DNA from: an uncultured Blautia sp.
GTDB lineage: Bacteria > Bacillota > Clostridia > Lachnospirales > Lachnospiraceae
Assembly (NCBI GenBank): GCA_900551715.1
Contig: URXG01000087.1
Span: 1-8,226 of the forward strand
Length of the DNA stretch: 8,226 bases
Direction of reading: 5' to 3'
Position 1 is the stretch's first letter, and the number at the start of each line of letters is the position of its first letter. Position numbers and translations under genes: made by a program. Positions 1 to 6,447 of the stretch are shown here, in pieces. Below the pieces are notes generated by a model. It saw only the letters and a program-made list of their open reading frames with translations. It had not been told where the DNA came from and did not search any database.

Positions 1-114
1 CTGACACTGACTGCTTATGATGTAAGCTTCTGGAAGATCATGGTAATGGGAATCATCCCGGTAGTCTTCCTGGTAATGGGATTTATGGTATGGCTGAAAA
101 GGAGAAAGGCATAA
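1..114 (+). CDS. C-terminal end of GldG-like ABC transporter membrane protein (partial)
   Basis: Only the last 37 codons are in the window, read in frame 1 to the TAA at 112-114. They encode a hydrophobic helix (roughly FWKIMVMGIIPVVFLVMGFMVWL) followed by a short basic tail (KRRKA), a typical inside-facing end of a C-terminal transmembrane anchor. The stop is directly followed by the start of a DUF4340 gene. In many Bacteroidetes and Clostridia an ABC ATPase, an ABC-2 permease, a GldG-family protein and a DUF4340 protein form one operon, and GldG proteins end in exactly such a single helix with an Arg/Lys tail. The family call therefore rests on the helix plus context, not on any diagnostic motif. 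An ordinary ABC-2 permease tail is the alternative. Confidence 0.6.
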   Translation: MTLTAYDVSFWKIMVMGIIPVVFLVMGFMVWLKRRKA

Positions 115-1662
115 ATGAAGAAAAAAACAGTCAAACTGGTTTCGGCAGTAGTCGTATTGGGAGTGCTGTGTGCAGCGTATGAAGGCGTAAACTTTTATGT
201 TACCTCACAGGAAGAAAAAGAAACTGAAGAGAATGACACAAGCGTAGATTTGGTAAGTCTGGAGGCAGATGATATAACAGCAGTTTCATTTACCGCAGAC
301 CAGAATGAAGTAGAATTTGATAAAAAAGATGATAGCTGGACAGAAAAATCTGATGCGAATTTTCCGGTGAATCAGGACACGGTTGACAGTGCAGTCAAGG
401 GAGTTGCATCCCTGACTGCTGACCAGGAGATTTCCGATGTGGAAGATATGAGTCAGTATGATTTGGATAATCCGCAGAATACCATTACGCTGACAACAGC
501 TGATGGTGATACAAGTCTTCAGATTGGAATGGAATCTTCAAATAATCAGTACTATGTGAAAAAAGAGGATGATGATAAAAATGTTTATCTGGTATCCAGC
601 AGCTCAATAGAACCTTTTATGGGAACTTTGTATGATTTTGCGGAGAGTGGCACATTTCCATCCGTAACATCTGCTACGATCACAGATGTTAAAGTAGATA
701 AAGAGAATGGTTATGAGCTTACACAGGATGCAGACAATCTGTTCTGGAATGTGTCTGATGGTAAAACTACAGAGAAGGCAGATACTACAAAAGCAGGAAC
801 TGTAACTTCAGCGATAGGATCTCTGGCATACGATAAATTTGTAGATTATAACTGCACCGACGATTCCAAGTATGGATTTGACGATCCGTATGCAGTTATT
901 ACTGTGAAGTATACCGAGGATGAACAGGAAACACAGACGGTAGAGAAGACGCTTACCATTTATGTGGGAGATGAGACCGGCGATGACCGTTATGTGAAAG
1001 TAGATGACAGCAAAGAAGTTTACACGATCACGAAAGATTCTCTGACAGATATCCTCGACAGTACAATGTCTGATTTCTACAACCTGTCTGTAAGCTATGT
1101 ATCGGTTAATGATCTGGATTCCCTGGAGGTACAGAGTGCAGATGGAGATCATACAATAAACGTTGTAACGGAAACCGTAAAGGCAGAAGATGAAAATACC
1201 ACAGACGATACAGATTCTGATACTACAGATGAAAGCAGTACAGAAACATCGGATGAGAGTTCCACAGATACAGACTCCTCTGATGAAAGTTCTTCTGATG
1301 ATGAGGAAGAGACTACTACAACAACTTACAAGTTAGATGGCGAAGACCTCGATGAATCCACATTCACGACTTTCTACAATAAACTCATCAACATGACCGC
1401 ACAGGAACGTCTTACTGAGGAGTATACTCCAGAAGGAGATCCGGCATATACCTTTATCTTTAAAGATAAAGACGGAAAAGAAACTACGGTGAAGTATTAT
1501 GAATATGATACAAACTTCTATGCGGCGGTAGTTGAGGATAAAGTTTATCTGGTGAACAAGATGAATGTAAAAGATCTGGATGAAGCTTATCAGAAGATGG
1601 TGAATCCGGATACGGAAGATGCCGAAGAAAGTACATCCGATACAGCTACAGAAGAAAATTAA
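115..1662 (+). CDS. DUF4340 domain-containing, membrane-anchored extracytoplasmic protein
   Basis: 515 residues. Residues about 7-29 form a hydrophobic signal anchor after a Lys-rich start, so the bulk should lie outside the membrane. At least two DUF4340-like units are visible. The first runs from the W75 strand through YDLDNP (115-120) to QYYVKK and VYLV. The second has FWNVSDG, then YGFDDP (253-258), RYVKV and VYTI. A third partial unit near the end (YEYDTNFYAAVVEDKVYLV) resembles the closing strands. An acidic Ser/Thr/Asp/Glu-rich stretch (about 359-404) splits the C-terminal half, and a similar short tail ends the protein. The start is supported by AAGGAG at 99-104, ten bases upstream. 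The gene abuts the GldG-like gene with no gap, so it is cotranslated with an ABC transporter whose other parts lie upstream. The biochemical role of DUF4340 is not established; an accessory role at the transporter is inferred from context. Confidence 0.85.
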   Translation: MKKKTVKLVSAVVVLGVLCAAYEGVNFYVTSQEEKETEENDTSVDLVSLEADDITAVSFTADQNEVEFDKKDDSWTEKSDANFPVNQDTVDSAVKGVASLTADQEISDVEDMSQYDLDNPQNTITLTTADGDTSLQIGMESSNNQYYVKKEDDDKNVYLVSSSSIEPFMGTLYDFAESGTFPSVTSATITDVKVDKENGYELTQDADNLFWNVSDGKTTEKADTTKAGTVTSAIGSLAYDKFVDYNCTDDSKYGFDDPYAVITVKYTEDEQETQTVEKTLTIYVGDETGDDRYVKVDDSKEVYTITKDSLTDILDSTMSDFYNLSVSYVSVNDLDSLEVQSADGDHTINVVTETVKAEDENTTDDTDSDTTDESSTETSDESSTDTDSSDESSSDDEEETTTTTYKLDGEDLDESTFTTFYNKLINMTAQERLTEEYTPEGDPAYTFIFKDKDGKETTVKYYEYDTNFYAAVVEDKVYLVNKMNVKDLDEAYQKMVNPDTEDAEESTSDTATEEN

Positions 1663-1677
1663 ATTTATACGAACCTG

Positions 1678-1707
1678 CCCCGCGAGTTGCTCGCGGGGTA
1701 TTTTTTT
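1678..1707 (+). terminator. Intrinsic terminator of the GldG/DUF4340 operon
   Basis: A perfect 9-bp GC-rich stem, CCCCGCGAG (1678-1686) with CTCGCGGGG (1690-1698), has a TTG loop. It is followed after TA by seven T residues (1701-1707). It begins 15 bases after the DUF4340 stop codon, so it ends the upstream operon and separates it from the aldolase gene. Confidence 0.93.
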
Positions 1708-1736
1708 GTTTGCCAGTGGTAAAAAAATCTTCCTGG

Positions 1737-1745
1737 TGATAAAAT
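1737..1745 (+). promoter_or_regulatory. Probable extended -10 promoter for the threonine aldolase gene
   Basis: TGATAAAAT (1737-1745) is an extended -10 element (TGn plus TAAAAT). A weak -35-like TGGTAA lies 17 bases upstream (1717-1722). Transcription would begin near 1752, leaving room for the GCGAGG ribosome binding site at 1765-1770. This is an inference from hexamer match only. Confidence 0.4.
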
Positions 1746-1778
1746 AGAGTCGATTTTATAATAAGCGAGGAATCAGAG

Positions 1779-2804
1779 ATGTTATATTTTTTAAATGATT
1801 ATTCAGAAGGTGCACATGAAAAAGTCCTTCAGCACCTGATCGATACCAATATGGAGCAGCTTCCTGGATATGGAACCGACCATTACTGTGAAGAAGCAAA
1901 AGAAAAGATCAAGAAGGCATGTGGCTGTGAGGACGCAGAAGTCTTTTTACTGACAGGCGGCACGCAGACCAATCAGATTGTCATTGATACGATGTTACAG
2001 CCGTATGAGGGCGTTGTAGCGGCTCAGACGGGACATGTCAGTACACATGAAGCCGGTGCGATTGAATTTACCGGTCATAAAGTCCTGACACTTCCAGAAA
2101 AGAATGGGAAAATCAATGCAGCGGACCTTAAGAATCTGATTGAGACATTTTATGGTGATGAAAATCATGAGCATATGGTATTTCCGGGAATGGTCTATAT
2201 TTCCCACCCGACAGAATATGGAACACTGTATACAAAAAAAGAACTGACGGAGCTTTCTGCAGTATGCGGGGAATATAAAATTCCTCTTTTTATGGACGGA
2301 GCCAGACTGATCTATGGTCTTGTAAGTAAAGAAACAGATGTGACTTTACAGGACATTGCGAAACTCTGTGATGTATTTTATATCGGAGGAACCAAGGCGG
2401 GTGCTTTATGCGGAGAAGCTGTTGTGTTTACCGGAAACAGTATGCCAAAGCATTTTCTTACAAGAGTCAAACAGCATGGAGCCCTGCTTGCAAAAGGCAG
2501 ACTTACGGGGGTGCAGTTTGATGCGCTTTTTACAGATGATCTTTATCTTGAAATTGGTAAAAATGCTATCGAAACAGCCGCCGTTCTTAAAGCGGGCCTG
2601 AAAGAAAAAGGATATACATTTTACATAGATTCACCTACTAATCAGCAGTTTGTAGTTCTGGAGAACCGTAAGATGGAAGAATTAAAAAAAGATGTCCAGT
2701 TCAGCTTCTGGGAAAAGGCTGACGATACACATACTATAGTCCGATTTGCAACCAGCTGGGCAACCAGAATGGAAGATGTAGAGAAACTTCTTTCTCTGTT
2801 ATAG
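1779..2804 (+). CDS. Threonine aldolase family protein (PLP-dependent, fold type I)
   Basis: 341 residues, the usual length of low-specificity L-threonine aldolases, which cleave L-threonine or L-allo-threonine to glycine and acetaldehyde in the cytosol. TGGTQTN near residue 60 forms the phosphate-binding turn. H86 (in GHVSTHEAGA) is placed where the family has the His that stacks on the cofactor ring. MDGARL (172-177) supplies the Asp that contacts the pyridine nitrogen (D173) and the conserved Arg (R176). K206 in GGTKAGALCGE is the expected Schiff-base lysine. All core residues are present, so the enzyme should be active. The start is supported by GCGAGG at 1765-1770, eight bases upstream. 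It appears monocistronic, with a terminator before it and a separate promoter after it. Related beta-eliminating lyases share the fold, so substrate preference is not certain. Confidence 0.88.
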   Translation: MLYFLNDYSEGAHEKVLQHLIDTNMEQLPGYGTDHYCEEAKEKIKKACGCEDAEVFLLTGGTQTNQIVIDTMLQPYEGVVAAQTGHVSTHEAGAIEFTGHKVLTLPEKNGKINAADLKNLIETFYGDENHEHMVFPGMVYISHPTEYGTLYTKKELTELSAVCGEYKIPLFMDGARLIYGLVSKETDVTLQDIAKLCDVFYIGGTKAGALCGEAVVFTGNSMPKHFLTRVKQHGALLAKGRLTGVQFDALFTDDLYLEIGKNAIETAAVLKAGLKEKGYTFYIDSPTNQQFVVLENRKMEELKKDVQFSFWEKADDTHTIVRFATSWATRMEDVEKLLSLL

Positions 2805-2805
2805 A

Positions 2806-2834
2806 TTGTAAAAAGACCTTTTTTATCGTATAAT
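2806..2834 (+). promoter_or_regulatory. Sigma-A type promoter for the alpha/beta hydrolase gene
   Basis: TTGTAA (2806-2811) and a perfect TATAAT (2829-2834) are separated by 17 bases, an ideal spacing for a housekeeping promoter. The start point would be near 2841, giving a leader of about 30 bases that contains AGGGAGG (2858-2864), six bases before the ATG. Confidence 0.75.
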
Positions 2835-2870
2835 ATAGATATTCAGGTGATGGAAAAAGGGAGGTAGAAC

Positions 2871-3824
2871 ATGAAGAAACACAGCAAACGTCTGCTGAAT
2901 GCAGCAGCACTGGTTATGACAACAACTGCCACTATTCATATTATAAATAAAGTGATTGCAGCATCCGCCTGTCTGAAGGAAATGCTGGACACTGATGTAA
3001 GAAATTATTATCATTGGCGCTTTGGTGATATTTATTATACAAAAAAGGGCAAAGGAAGCCCGATCCTTTTGATCCATGATATGCTTCCGGGTGGTTCCGG
3101 ATATGAGTGGGGTAAGATCGAGGATGATCTTGCACTGGAACATACGGTCTATAACCTGGATCTTCCGGGATGCGGACGTTCTGAGAAGTCAGGAATAACT
3201 TATACAAACTTTGTTTATGTACAGGCTATCTGCGATTTTATTAAAAATGTGATCGGAGAGAAGACAGATGTTATCGTGAACGGATATGCAGTATCTTTTG
3301 TTGTGATGGCATGTCACAATGAAAAAGATCTGTTCAACAAGATTATGATGGTAAATCCGGTCAGTCTTTCAAGTCTGAAACAGATGCCTGGAAAGAAAGA
3401 AAAACTTCTCCGTAGATGTCTGGAAATTCCGGTGTTTGGAACATTGGTTTATCACATGGTCGTATCAAGAGATGCTGTTAATAACGAATTCATTGAGAAT
3501 TATGCATTTGATCCGTTCCATCCGGACAGAGACTTGCAGGATGCATATTATGAGGCAGCGCACAGAGGCGGCTGTTATGCAAAGAATGTTTATGCAAATA
3601 AAGCATCTAAATATATGAATATTGATATTACCCGTGGACTGAAAGAAATCGATAACAGTCTTTATATTGTTGAAGGTGAAGCTGAGAACAATGGGGAAGC
3701 AATCATAGAAGCATATCAGAATGTCAATCCATCGGTAGAAGCTGTTACGATTAAAGAAACAAAACATTTTCCACATGTAGAAGCACCGGAACAGTTCCTG
3801 GAACAGGTTGGAATCTTCTTCTGA
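2871..3824 (+). CDS. Membrane-anchored alpha/beta hydrolase-fold protein with altered nucleophile elbow
   Basis: 317 residues. A Lys/Arg-rich start and a hydrophobic segment (about 8-32) suggest an N-terminal membrane anchor or signal. The fold is recognised from the strand PILLIHD (64-70, the usual HG oxyanion site), NLDLPGCGRSEKS (95-107, matching the D-x-P-G-x-G-x-S loop) and the C-terminal KHFPHVEAPEQF (H299), which matches the catalytic His loop GHxPHxExPE. The nucleophile elbow, normally G-x-S-x-G, reads G138-Y139-A140-V141-S142, so alanine stands where serine is expected. The acid position is LYIVEGEAEN (E272 or a neighbour rather than the usual Asp). The protein may be a non-catalytic member, or S142 may act in a shifted elbow. 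No substrate can be proposed. It has its own promoter and a strong ribosome binding site (AGGGAGG, 2858-2864). The next terminator on this strand is about 280 bases past the stop. Confidence 0.82.
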   Translation: MKKHSKRLLNAAALVMTTTATIHIINKVIAASACLKEMLDTDVRNYYHWRFGDIYYTKKGKGSPILLIHDMLPGGSGYEWGKIEDDLALEHTVYNLDLPGCGRSEKSGITYTNFVYVQAICDFIKNVIGEKTDVIVNGYAVSFVVMACHNEKDLFNKIMMVNPVSLSSLKQMPGKKEKLLRRCLEIPVFGTLVYHMVVSRDAVNNEFIENYAFDPFHPDRDLQDAYYEAAHRGGCYAKNVYANKASKYMNIDITRGLKEIDNSLYIVEGEAENNGEAIIEAYQNVNPSVEAVTIKETKHFPHVEAPEQFLEQVGIFF

Positions 3825-3835
3825 CAGAGCTGACT

Positions 3836-3929
3836 GTTTTATCTCAGTCGAGAAGACTCCCACCTCTTTCAGGTGGTGAGTAATAGCAAATTTGTCTCAG
3901 TGGGAGTCCAATCTCCGACTGAGATAAAC
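3836..3929. repeat. Long nested inverted repeat (palindromic element, part A)
   Basis: The outer arms TTTATCTCAGTCG (3838-3850) and CGACTGAGATAAA (3916-3928) are perfect 13-bp complements. AGA (3851-3853) can pair with TCT (3912-3914) past a bulged C. GACTCCCAC (3855-3863) pairs with GTGGGAGTC (3900-3908). Together they give about 25 bp of stem enclosing some 36 bases. Inside, CCACCT (3860-3865) can instead pair locally with AGGTGG (3871-3876) around a 5-base loop, and CAAATTTG (3887-3894) is a small palindrome. No T tract follows on either strand, so this is not a terminator. The local hairpin followed by GAGTAAT resembles the hairpin ends of IS200/IS605 elements, so it may be a remnant or non-autonomous relative. 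A structured RNA is the alternative. Confidence 0.7.
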
Positions 3930-4019
3930 GCTCCGCGAGGATGCGCAGTGATTCTGTAAAGAATATGTCAGCTTACGCTGACCAGAATCACGCGCCAAGT
4001 CTCACGGATGTTCGACTTG
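3930..4019. repeat. Cluster of hairpins (palindromic element, part B), possible structured RNA
   Basis: Three further foldable units follow part A. GCTCC (3930-3934) and GGAtGC (3939-3944) close a GCGA loop, a GNRA tetraloop. GTGATTCTG (3948-3956) pairs perfectly with CAGAATCAC (3983-3991) and extends by GCGC/GCGC across a bulged A. It encloses a second hairpin, GTCAGC (3967-3972) with GCTGAC (3977-3982) around TTAC, so the two stack with a 10-base bulge. CAAGTC (3996-4001) pairs with GACTTG (4014-4019) around 12 bases, followed by a run of ten A. There is no open reading frame of note. The density of stems suggests a conserved structured RNA or a dispersed repeat unit; the strand is not decidable from this copy. 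Confidence 0.55.
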
Positions 4020-4038
4020 AAAAAAAAAAGGATAAAAG

Positions 4039-4110
4039 AAAGAACTCATGCTTATGTTGATTTTCACAGTAAAATGTGATGAATAACACAAGAGCAGGAG
4101 TTCTTTTTTT
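4039..4110. terminator. Long hairpin terminator between convergent genes, probably bidirectional
   Basis: AAAGAACTC (4039-4047) pairs with GAGTTCTTT (4098-4106). GCT (4050-4052) pairs with AGC (4093-4095), and TGTT plus ATT (4055-4062) with AAT plus AACA (4082-4088). TCACA (4064-4068) pairs with TGTGA (4075-4079) at the tip. On the plus strand the stem runs into seven T (4104-4110). On the minus strand it runs into a T-rich tract ending in ten T (complement of 4020-4029). It can therefore end both the hydrolase transcript and the ABC exporter transcript that converge here. Confidence 0.75.
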
Positions 4111-4134
4111 CTGGAGAAGTGAGGGTACATTGCC

Positions 4135-5283
4135 CTACTTCTGTCGTTTATATTTCGAAAGAGCCAGAATGATAGCAACAAATGCCAGAGCAAACATAAC
4201 TTCGATTCCCAGAGATTTCCAGATATCTGTGGCAATATTGCCGGAAACGCTATGATATCTGGCGAGCGTTTCATTGATGTCCTCATACCAGTAGACTGGA
4301 AGAAACTGTGCTATTTTAAGTACTTTTTTATCCATAACACTCATTGGTACAAAAACACCGGACAAAAAGCACATGCCAAGAGAAACAATATTGGAAAGTC
4401 CATTGAGCATGTTGCTGTTTTTTACAAAAAGTCCGAGCAGATAAGACAGAGACAGCGAGACCATCATCATCACAAAGGTATTCAGGAGATAATAGGTCAG
4501 AACACCGGAAGCCAGGAGATCTTTTTGATACATGACAATTGCACCTGTGACGGCGATCAGCCATAAACCGACTCCGATCGTAAACATGGCAAGCAGTCCT
4601 TCAAGGTTCTGCCGGCGAATGGAAACGGATGAAGCCTGCATACGTTTCTGGATATCTTCTTTCTGAAAAGCAAGAAGAATATAGCCCATGGAATAGCACA
4701 GAACAGCCAGAAACAGATAGGGAACATAACGGAAATAATAGGTATATGCCGGTGTTTCGGAAGTGGTTTCGGTGTCCTGATACATGGAAACCCTGGAGGA
4801 AGGCTGTTCCAGAGCGGCTTTTGCAGCTTCTTTCTGAGAAAAACCAGAAGCAATGTATGTGCGCACATTATTCAGCCATGCATTGATCTGCTGGTCTACA
4901 TAAAATGAAGTATAGGATCCGGGAATCTTTGTGACGGAAATCGGGTTATCCTGTACAATGCAAGTTTTATAGAAATCTTTTGGAATCTGTACAATATATT
5001 CTGCATTTCTGTAAAAAAGCTCTTCCTGCATAACAGAAGGATCACTGGAAATCTCAGAAACATTATGGATTGTTTTGAGATAGTCTGTTAAAGCATGAGA
5101 AAGAGTACTCTGATCATTATCTGCAACGGCAATATCCACTCGCGCTTTTTCAAAATCTTCCAGATGCTCTTTGCTGGCAGCTGCCTGAAGAGCCATGGCA
5201 ACGGAGAAAAAAATAACCAGATATATGATCACCAGACCGATATTCTTTTTTAATATTTTCATATAGCCTTTAAATACTGTCAT
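4135..5283 (-). CDS. ABC-2 type transporter permease, second subunit
   Basis: 382 residues. The layout is that of ABC-2 permeases with a large extracytoplasmic domain: one helix near the N terminus (about 15-36), an outside domain (about 37-184), then five helices (about 185-206, 229-252, 262-286, 297-317 and 358-375) and a short basic tail (KYKRQK). SGVFVPMSVM between helices 5 and 6 matches the amphipathic region common in this family. AGGAGG (minus strand, 5291-5296) lies seven bases before the ATG and fixes the start. The gene overlaps the preceding permease by 14 bases, so the two are probably translationally coupled and form a heterodimer driven by the ATPase at 7377-6448. The substrate is unknown; drug, peptide or lipid export is typical for such permeases. 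Confidence 0.88.
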   Translation of the reverse strand: MTVFKGYMKILKKNIGLVIIYLVIFFSVAMALQAAASKEHLEDFEKARVDIAVADNDQSTLSHALTDYLKTIHNVSEISSDPSVMQEELFYRNAEYIVQIPKDFYKTCIVQDNPISVTKIPGSYTSFYVDQQINAWLNNVRTYIASGFSQKEAAKAALEQPSSRVSMYQDTETTSETPAYTYYFRYVPYLFLAVLCYSMGYILLAFQKEDIQKRMQASSVSIRRQNLEGLLAMFTIGVGLWLIAVTGAIVMYQKDLLASGVLTYYLLNTFVMMMVSLSLSYLLGLFVKNSNMLNGLSNIVSLGMCFLSGVFVPMSVMDKKVLKIAQFLPVYWYEDINETLARYHSVSGNIATDIWKSLGIEVMFALAFVAIILALSKYKRQK

Positions 5284-6394
5284 AGCGATTCCTCCTGATC
5301 AGTAAAAATGAAGCCATAACAAAAGCAGCGCTCATAACTGCAAGTGTGACAAGATTGCGGTAATAGCGGGCTGTATCATTGTAAACATTGATACAGTAAA
5401 ATGCATCCGAAATCAGGGCAGCAGGATTGATGCGGTTGATGATCGGAGCATGTTTTTCTACGAGATCTTTCATGTTACTGTTCATGAGTCCTGCAAGAAA
5501 ACTGCAGACCATGGAAATGGCAAGGATAACAGCAACTTTTATACCTTCACTCAGTTTGCCGAGACTTCCGACAAACAGCCCCACAGAAACACCGATCAGG
5601 CTTCCGAACAGTGAAATGATAAGCATTTTTCCTATTTGTCCCTGAAAATCCAGTTTCAGTATGATCCTGAGATAAATGAGTAAAATAATTACATCGGTAT
5701 ATCCGAGCAGAAAGGAAGTAATCTGCTCAGATAAAATCAGTTTGAGTTTATGGGTGGGAGTAACACAACGTCTTGCCGCCAGAGCTGTTAAATTGGCCTG
5801 TAACGTGATCGCGGCGCCAAAGCCGATAAAACATCCATACAGGCACGCCATGGCGATCAGAGCGTAAAAAAACTGCGAATTACCATCGATCGTTTTTCCA
5901 CCCAGGGAAAGTTCCTGTACAAGATCGCGGGTATCTGCCATCTGTGAAAGTCCTTTCAGAATTCCGGAAGGATGTTTTTTCAGGATATTCTGTATCGTGT
6001 GCAGGTTGTTATTGTAACTTTCCAGAACAGACTGAAGGATACTTTCCGGAATGCCATGTGCATTAACTGTCAGAGACGGAGTCATTTCATTGTAATAGAT
6101 ACCAGAGATTTCCTTGTTTTTTAAAGCAGTAAGCGCTGCAGATTCATCCATCTCCTGAATGTTCAGAAGATCTGAATTACTTTTTTTAACTTGGTCTATG
6201 TAAAAGCTGAACAGTGGATTAGGGCTGGTTTCCTGCACCATAGCTACCTGAACGGTCTCAAAATCTGCATCATTCAGGTTTCCAAATGCAAAAAAGAAGA
6301 AGGTACCAAGAATCAGGGGAAAAACAAGCGGCCAGAAGGTCATATTAAAGTTACGTAATTTAACCAGAAGATTATACTTTATTAAATGCAGCAT
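5270..6394 (-). CDS. ABC-2 type transporter permease, first subunit
   Basis: 374 residues with the same plan as its downstream partner: a helix at about 18-38, an extracytoplasmic domain at about 39-174, and helices at about 175-197, 224-247, 257-278, 285-306 and 348-366, ending in a basic tail (LLIRRNRYDSI). The loop NPAALISDAFYCINVY between the last two helices is of the kind seen in ABC-2 permeases (N-P-x-x-x-x-x-D-A). AAAGGA precedes the ATG on the minus strand, about seven bases upstream. It lies 53 bases after the ATPase gene and its stop is inside the next permease gene. It is not a near-identical duplicate of its neighbour, which points to an old heterodimer rather than a recent tandem copy. 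Substrate is unknown. Confidence 0.88.
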   Translation of the reverse strand: MLHLIKYNLLVKLRNFNMTFWPLVFPLILGTFFFFAFGNLNDADFETVQVAMVQETSPNPLFSFYIDQVKKSNSDLLNIQEMDESAALTALKNKEISGIYYNEMTPSLTVNAHGIPESILQSVLESYNNNLHTIQNILKKHPSGILKGLSQMADTRDLVQELSLGGKTIDGNSQFFYALIAMACLYGCFIGFGAAITLQANLTALAARRCVTPTHKLKLILSEQITSFLLGYTDVIILLIYLRIILKLDFQGQIGKMLIISLFGSLIGVSVGLFVGSLGKLSEGIKVAVILAISMVCSFLAGLMNSNMKDLVEKHAPIINRINPAALISDAFYCINVYNDTARYYRNLVTLAVMSAAFVMASFLLIRRNRYDSI

Positions 6395-6426
6395 AAAAAA
6401 TCCTTTCTGTGAATTTATGCATATTC

Positions 6427-6442
6427 ATGTATAAATATACAT
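6427..6442. repeat. AT-rich inverted repeat between ATPase and first permease
   Basis: ATGTATA (6427-6433) and TATACAT (6436-6442) are perfect 7-bp complements two bases apart in the short gap between the two genes. With a 2-base spacer it is a poor RNA hairpin at full pairing, and no T tract follows on the minus strand. It may be a weak intercistronic structure or an operator for an internal promoter. Confidence 0.3.
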
Positions 6443-6447
6443 AAATA

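Noticed and set aside
808..1152. Open frame on the minus strand inside the DUF4340 gene
   Set aside because: It lies wholly antisense to a well-supported gene, has no ribosome binding site or recognisable motif, and its composition mirrors the coding strand.
1757..1762. Perfect TATAAT upstream of the threonine aldolase gene
   Set aside because: Transcription from it would begin near 1769, inside or after the ribosome binding site at 1765-1770, and its -35 is poor. The extended -10 at 1737-1745 fits better.
3465..3863. Open frame on the minus strand over the end of the hydrolase gene
   Set aside because: It is antisense to the hydrolase codons, rich in Cys/Ile/Phe as such shadows are, and starts inside the palindromic element without a ribosome binding site.
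3836..4019. CRISPR array or riboswitch
   Set aside because: No repeat unit recurs with regular spacing, so there is no CRISPR array. The region follows a gene and converges on the end of another, so it is not in a leader position for a riboswitch.
4116..4141. Hairpin GAAGT(g)AGGG / CCCTACTTC at the end of the second permease
   Set aside because: It overlaps the stop codon and has no T tract on the minus strand; the long hairpin at 4039-4110 is the better terminator.
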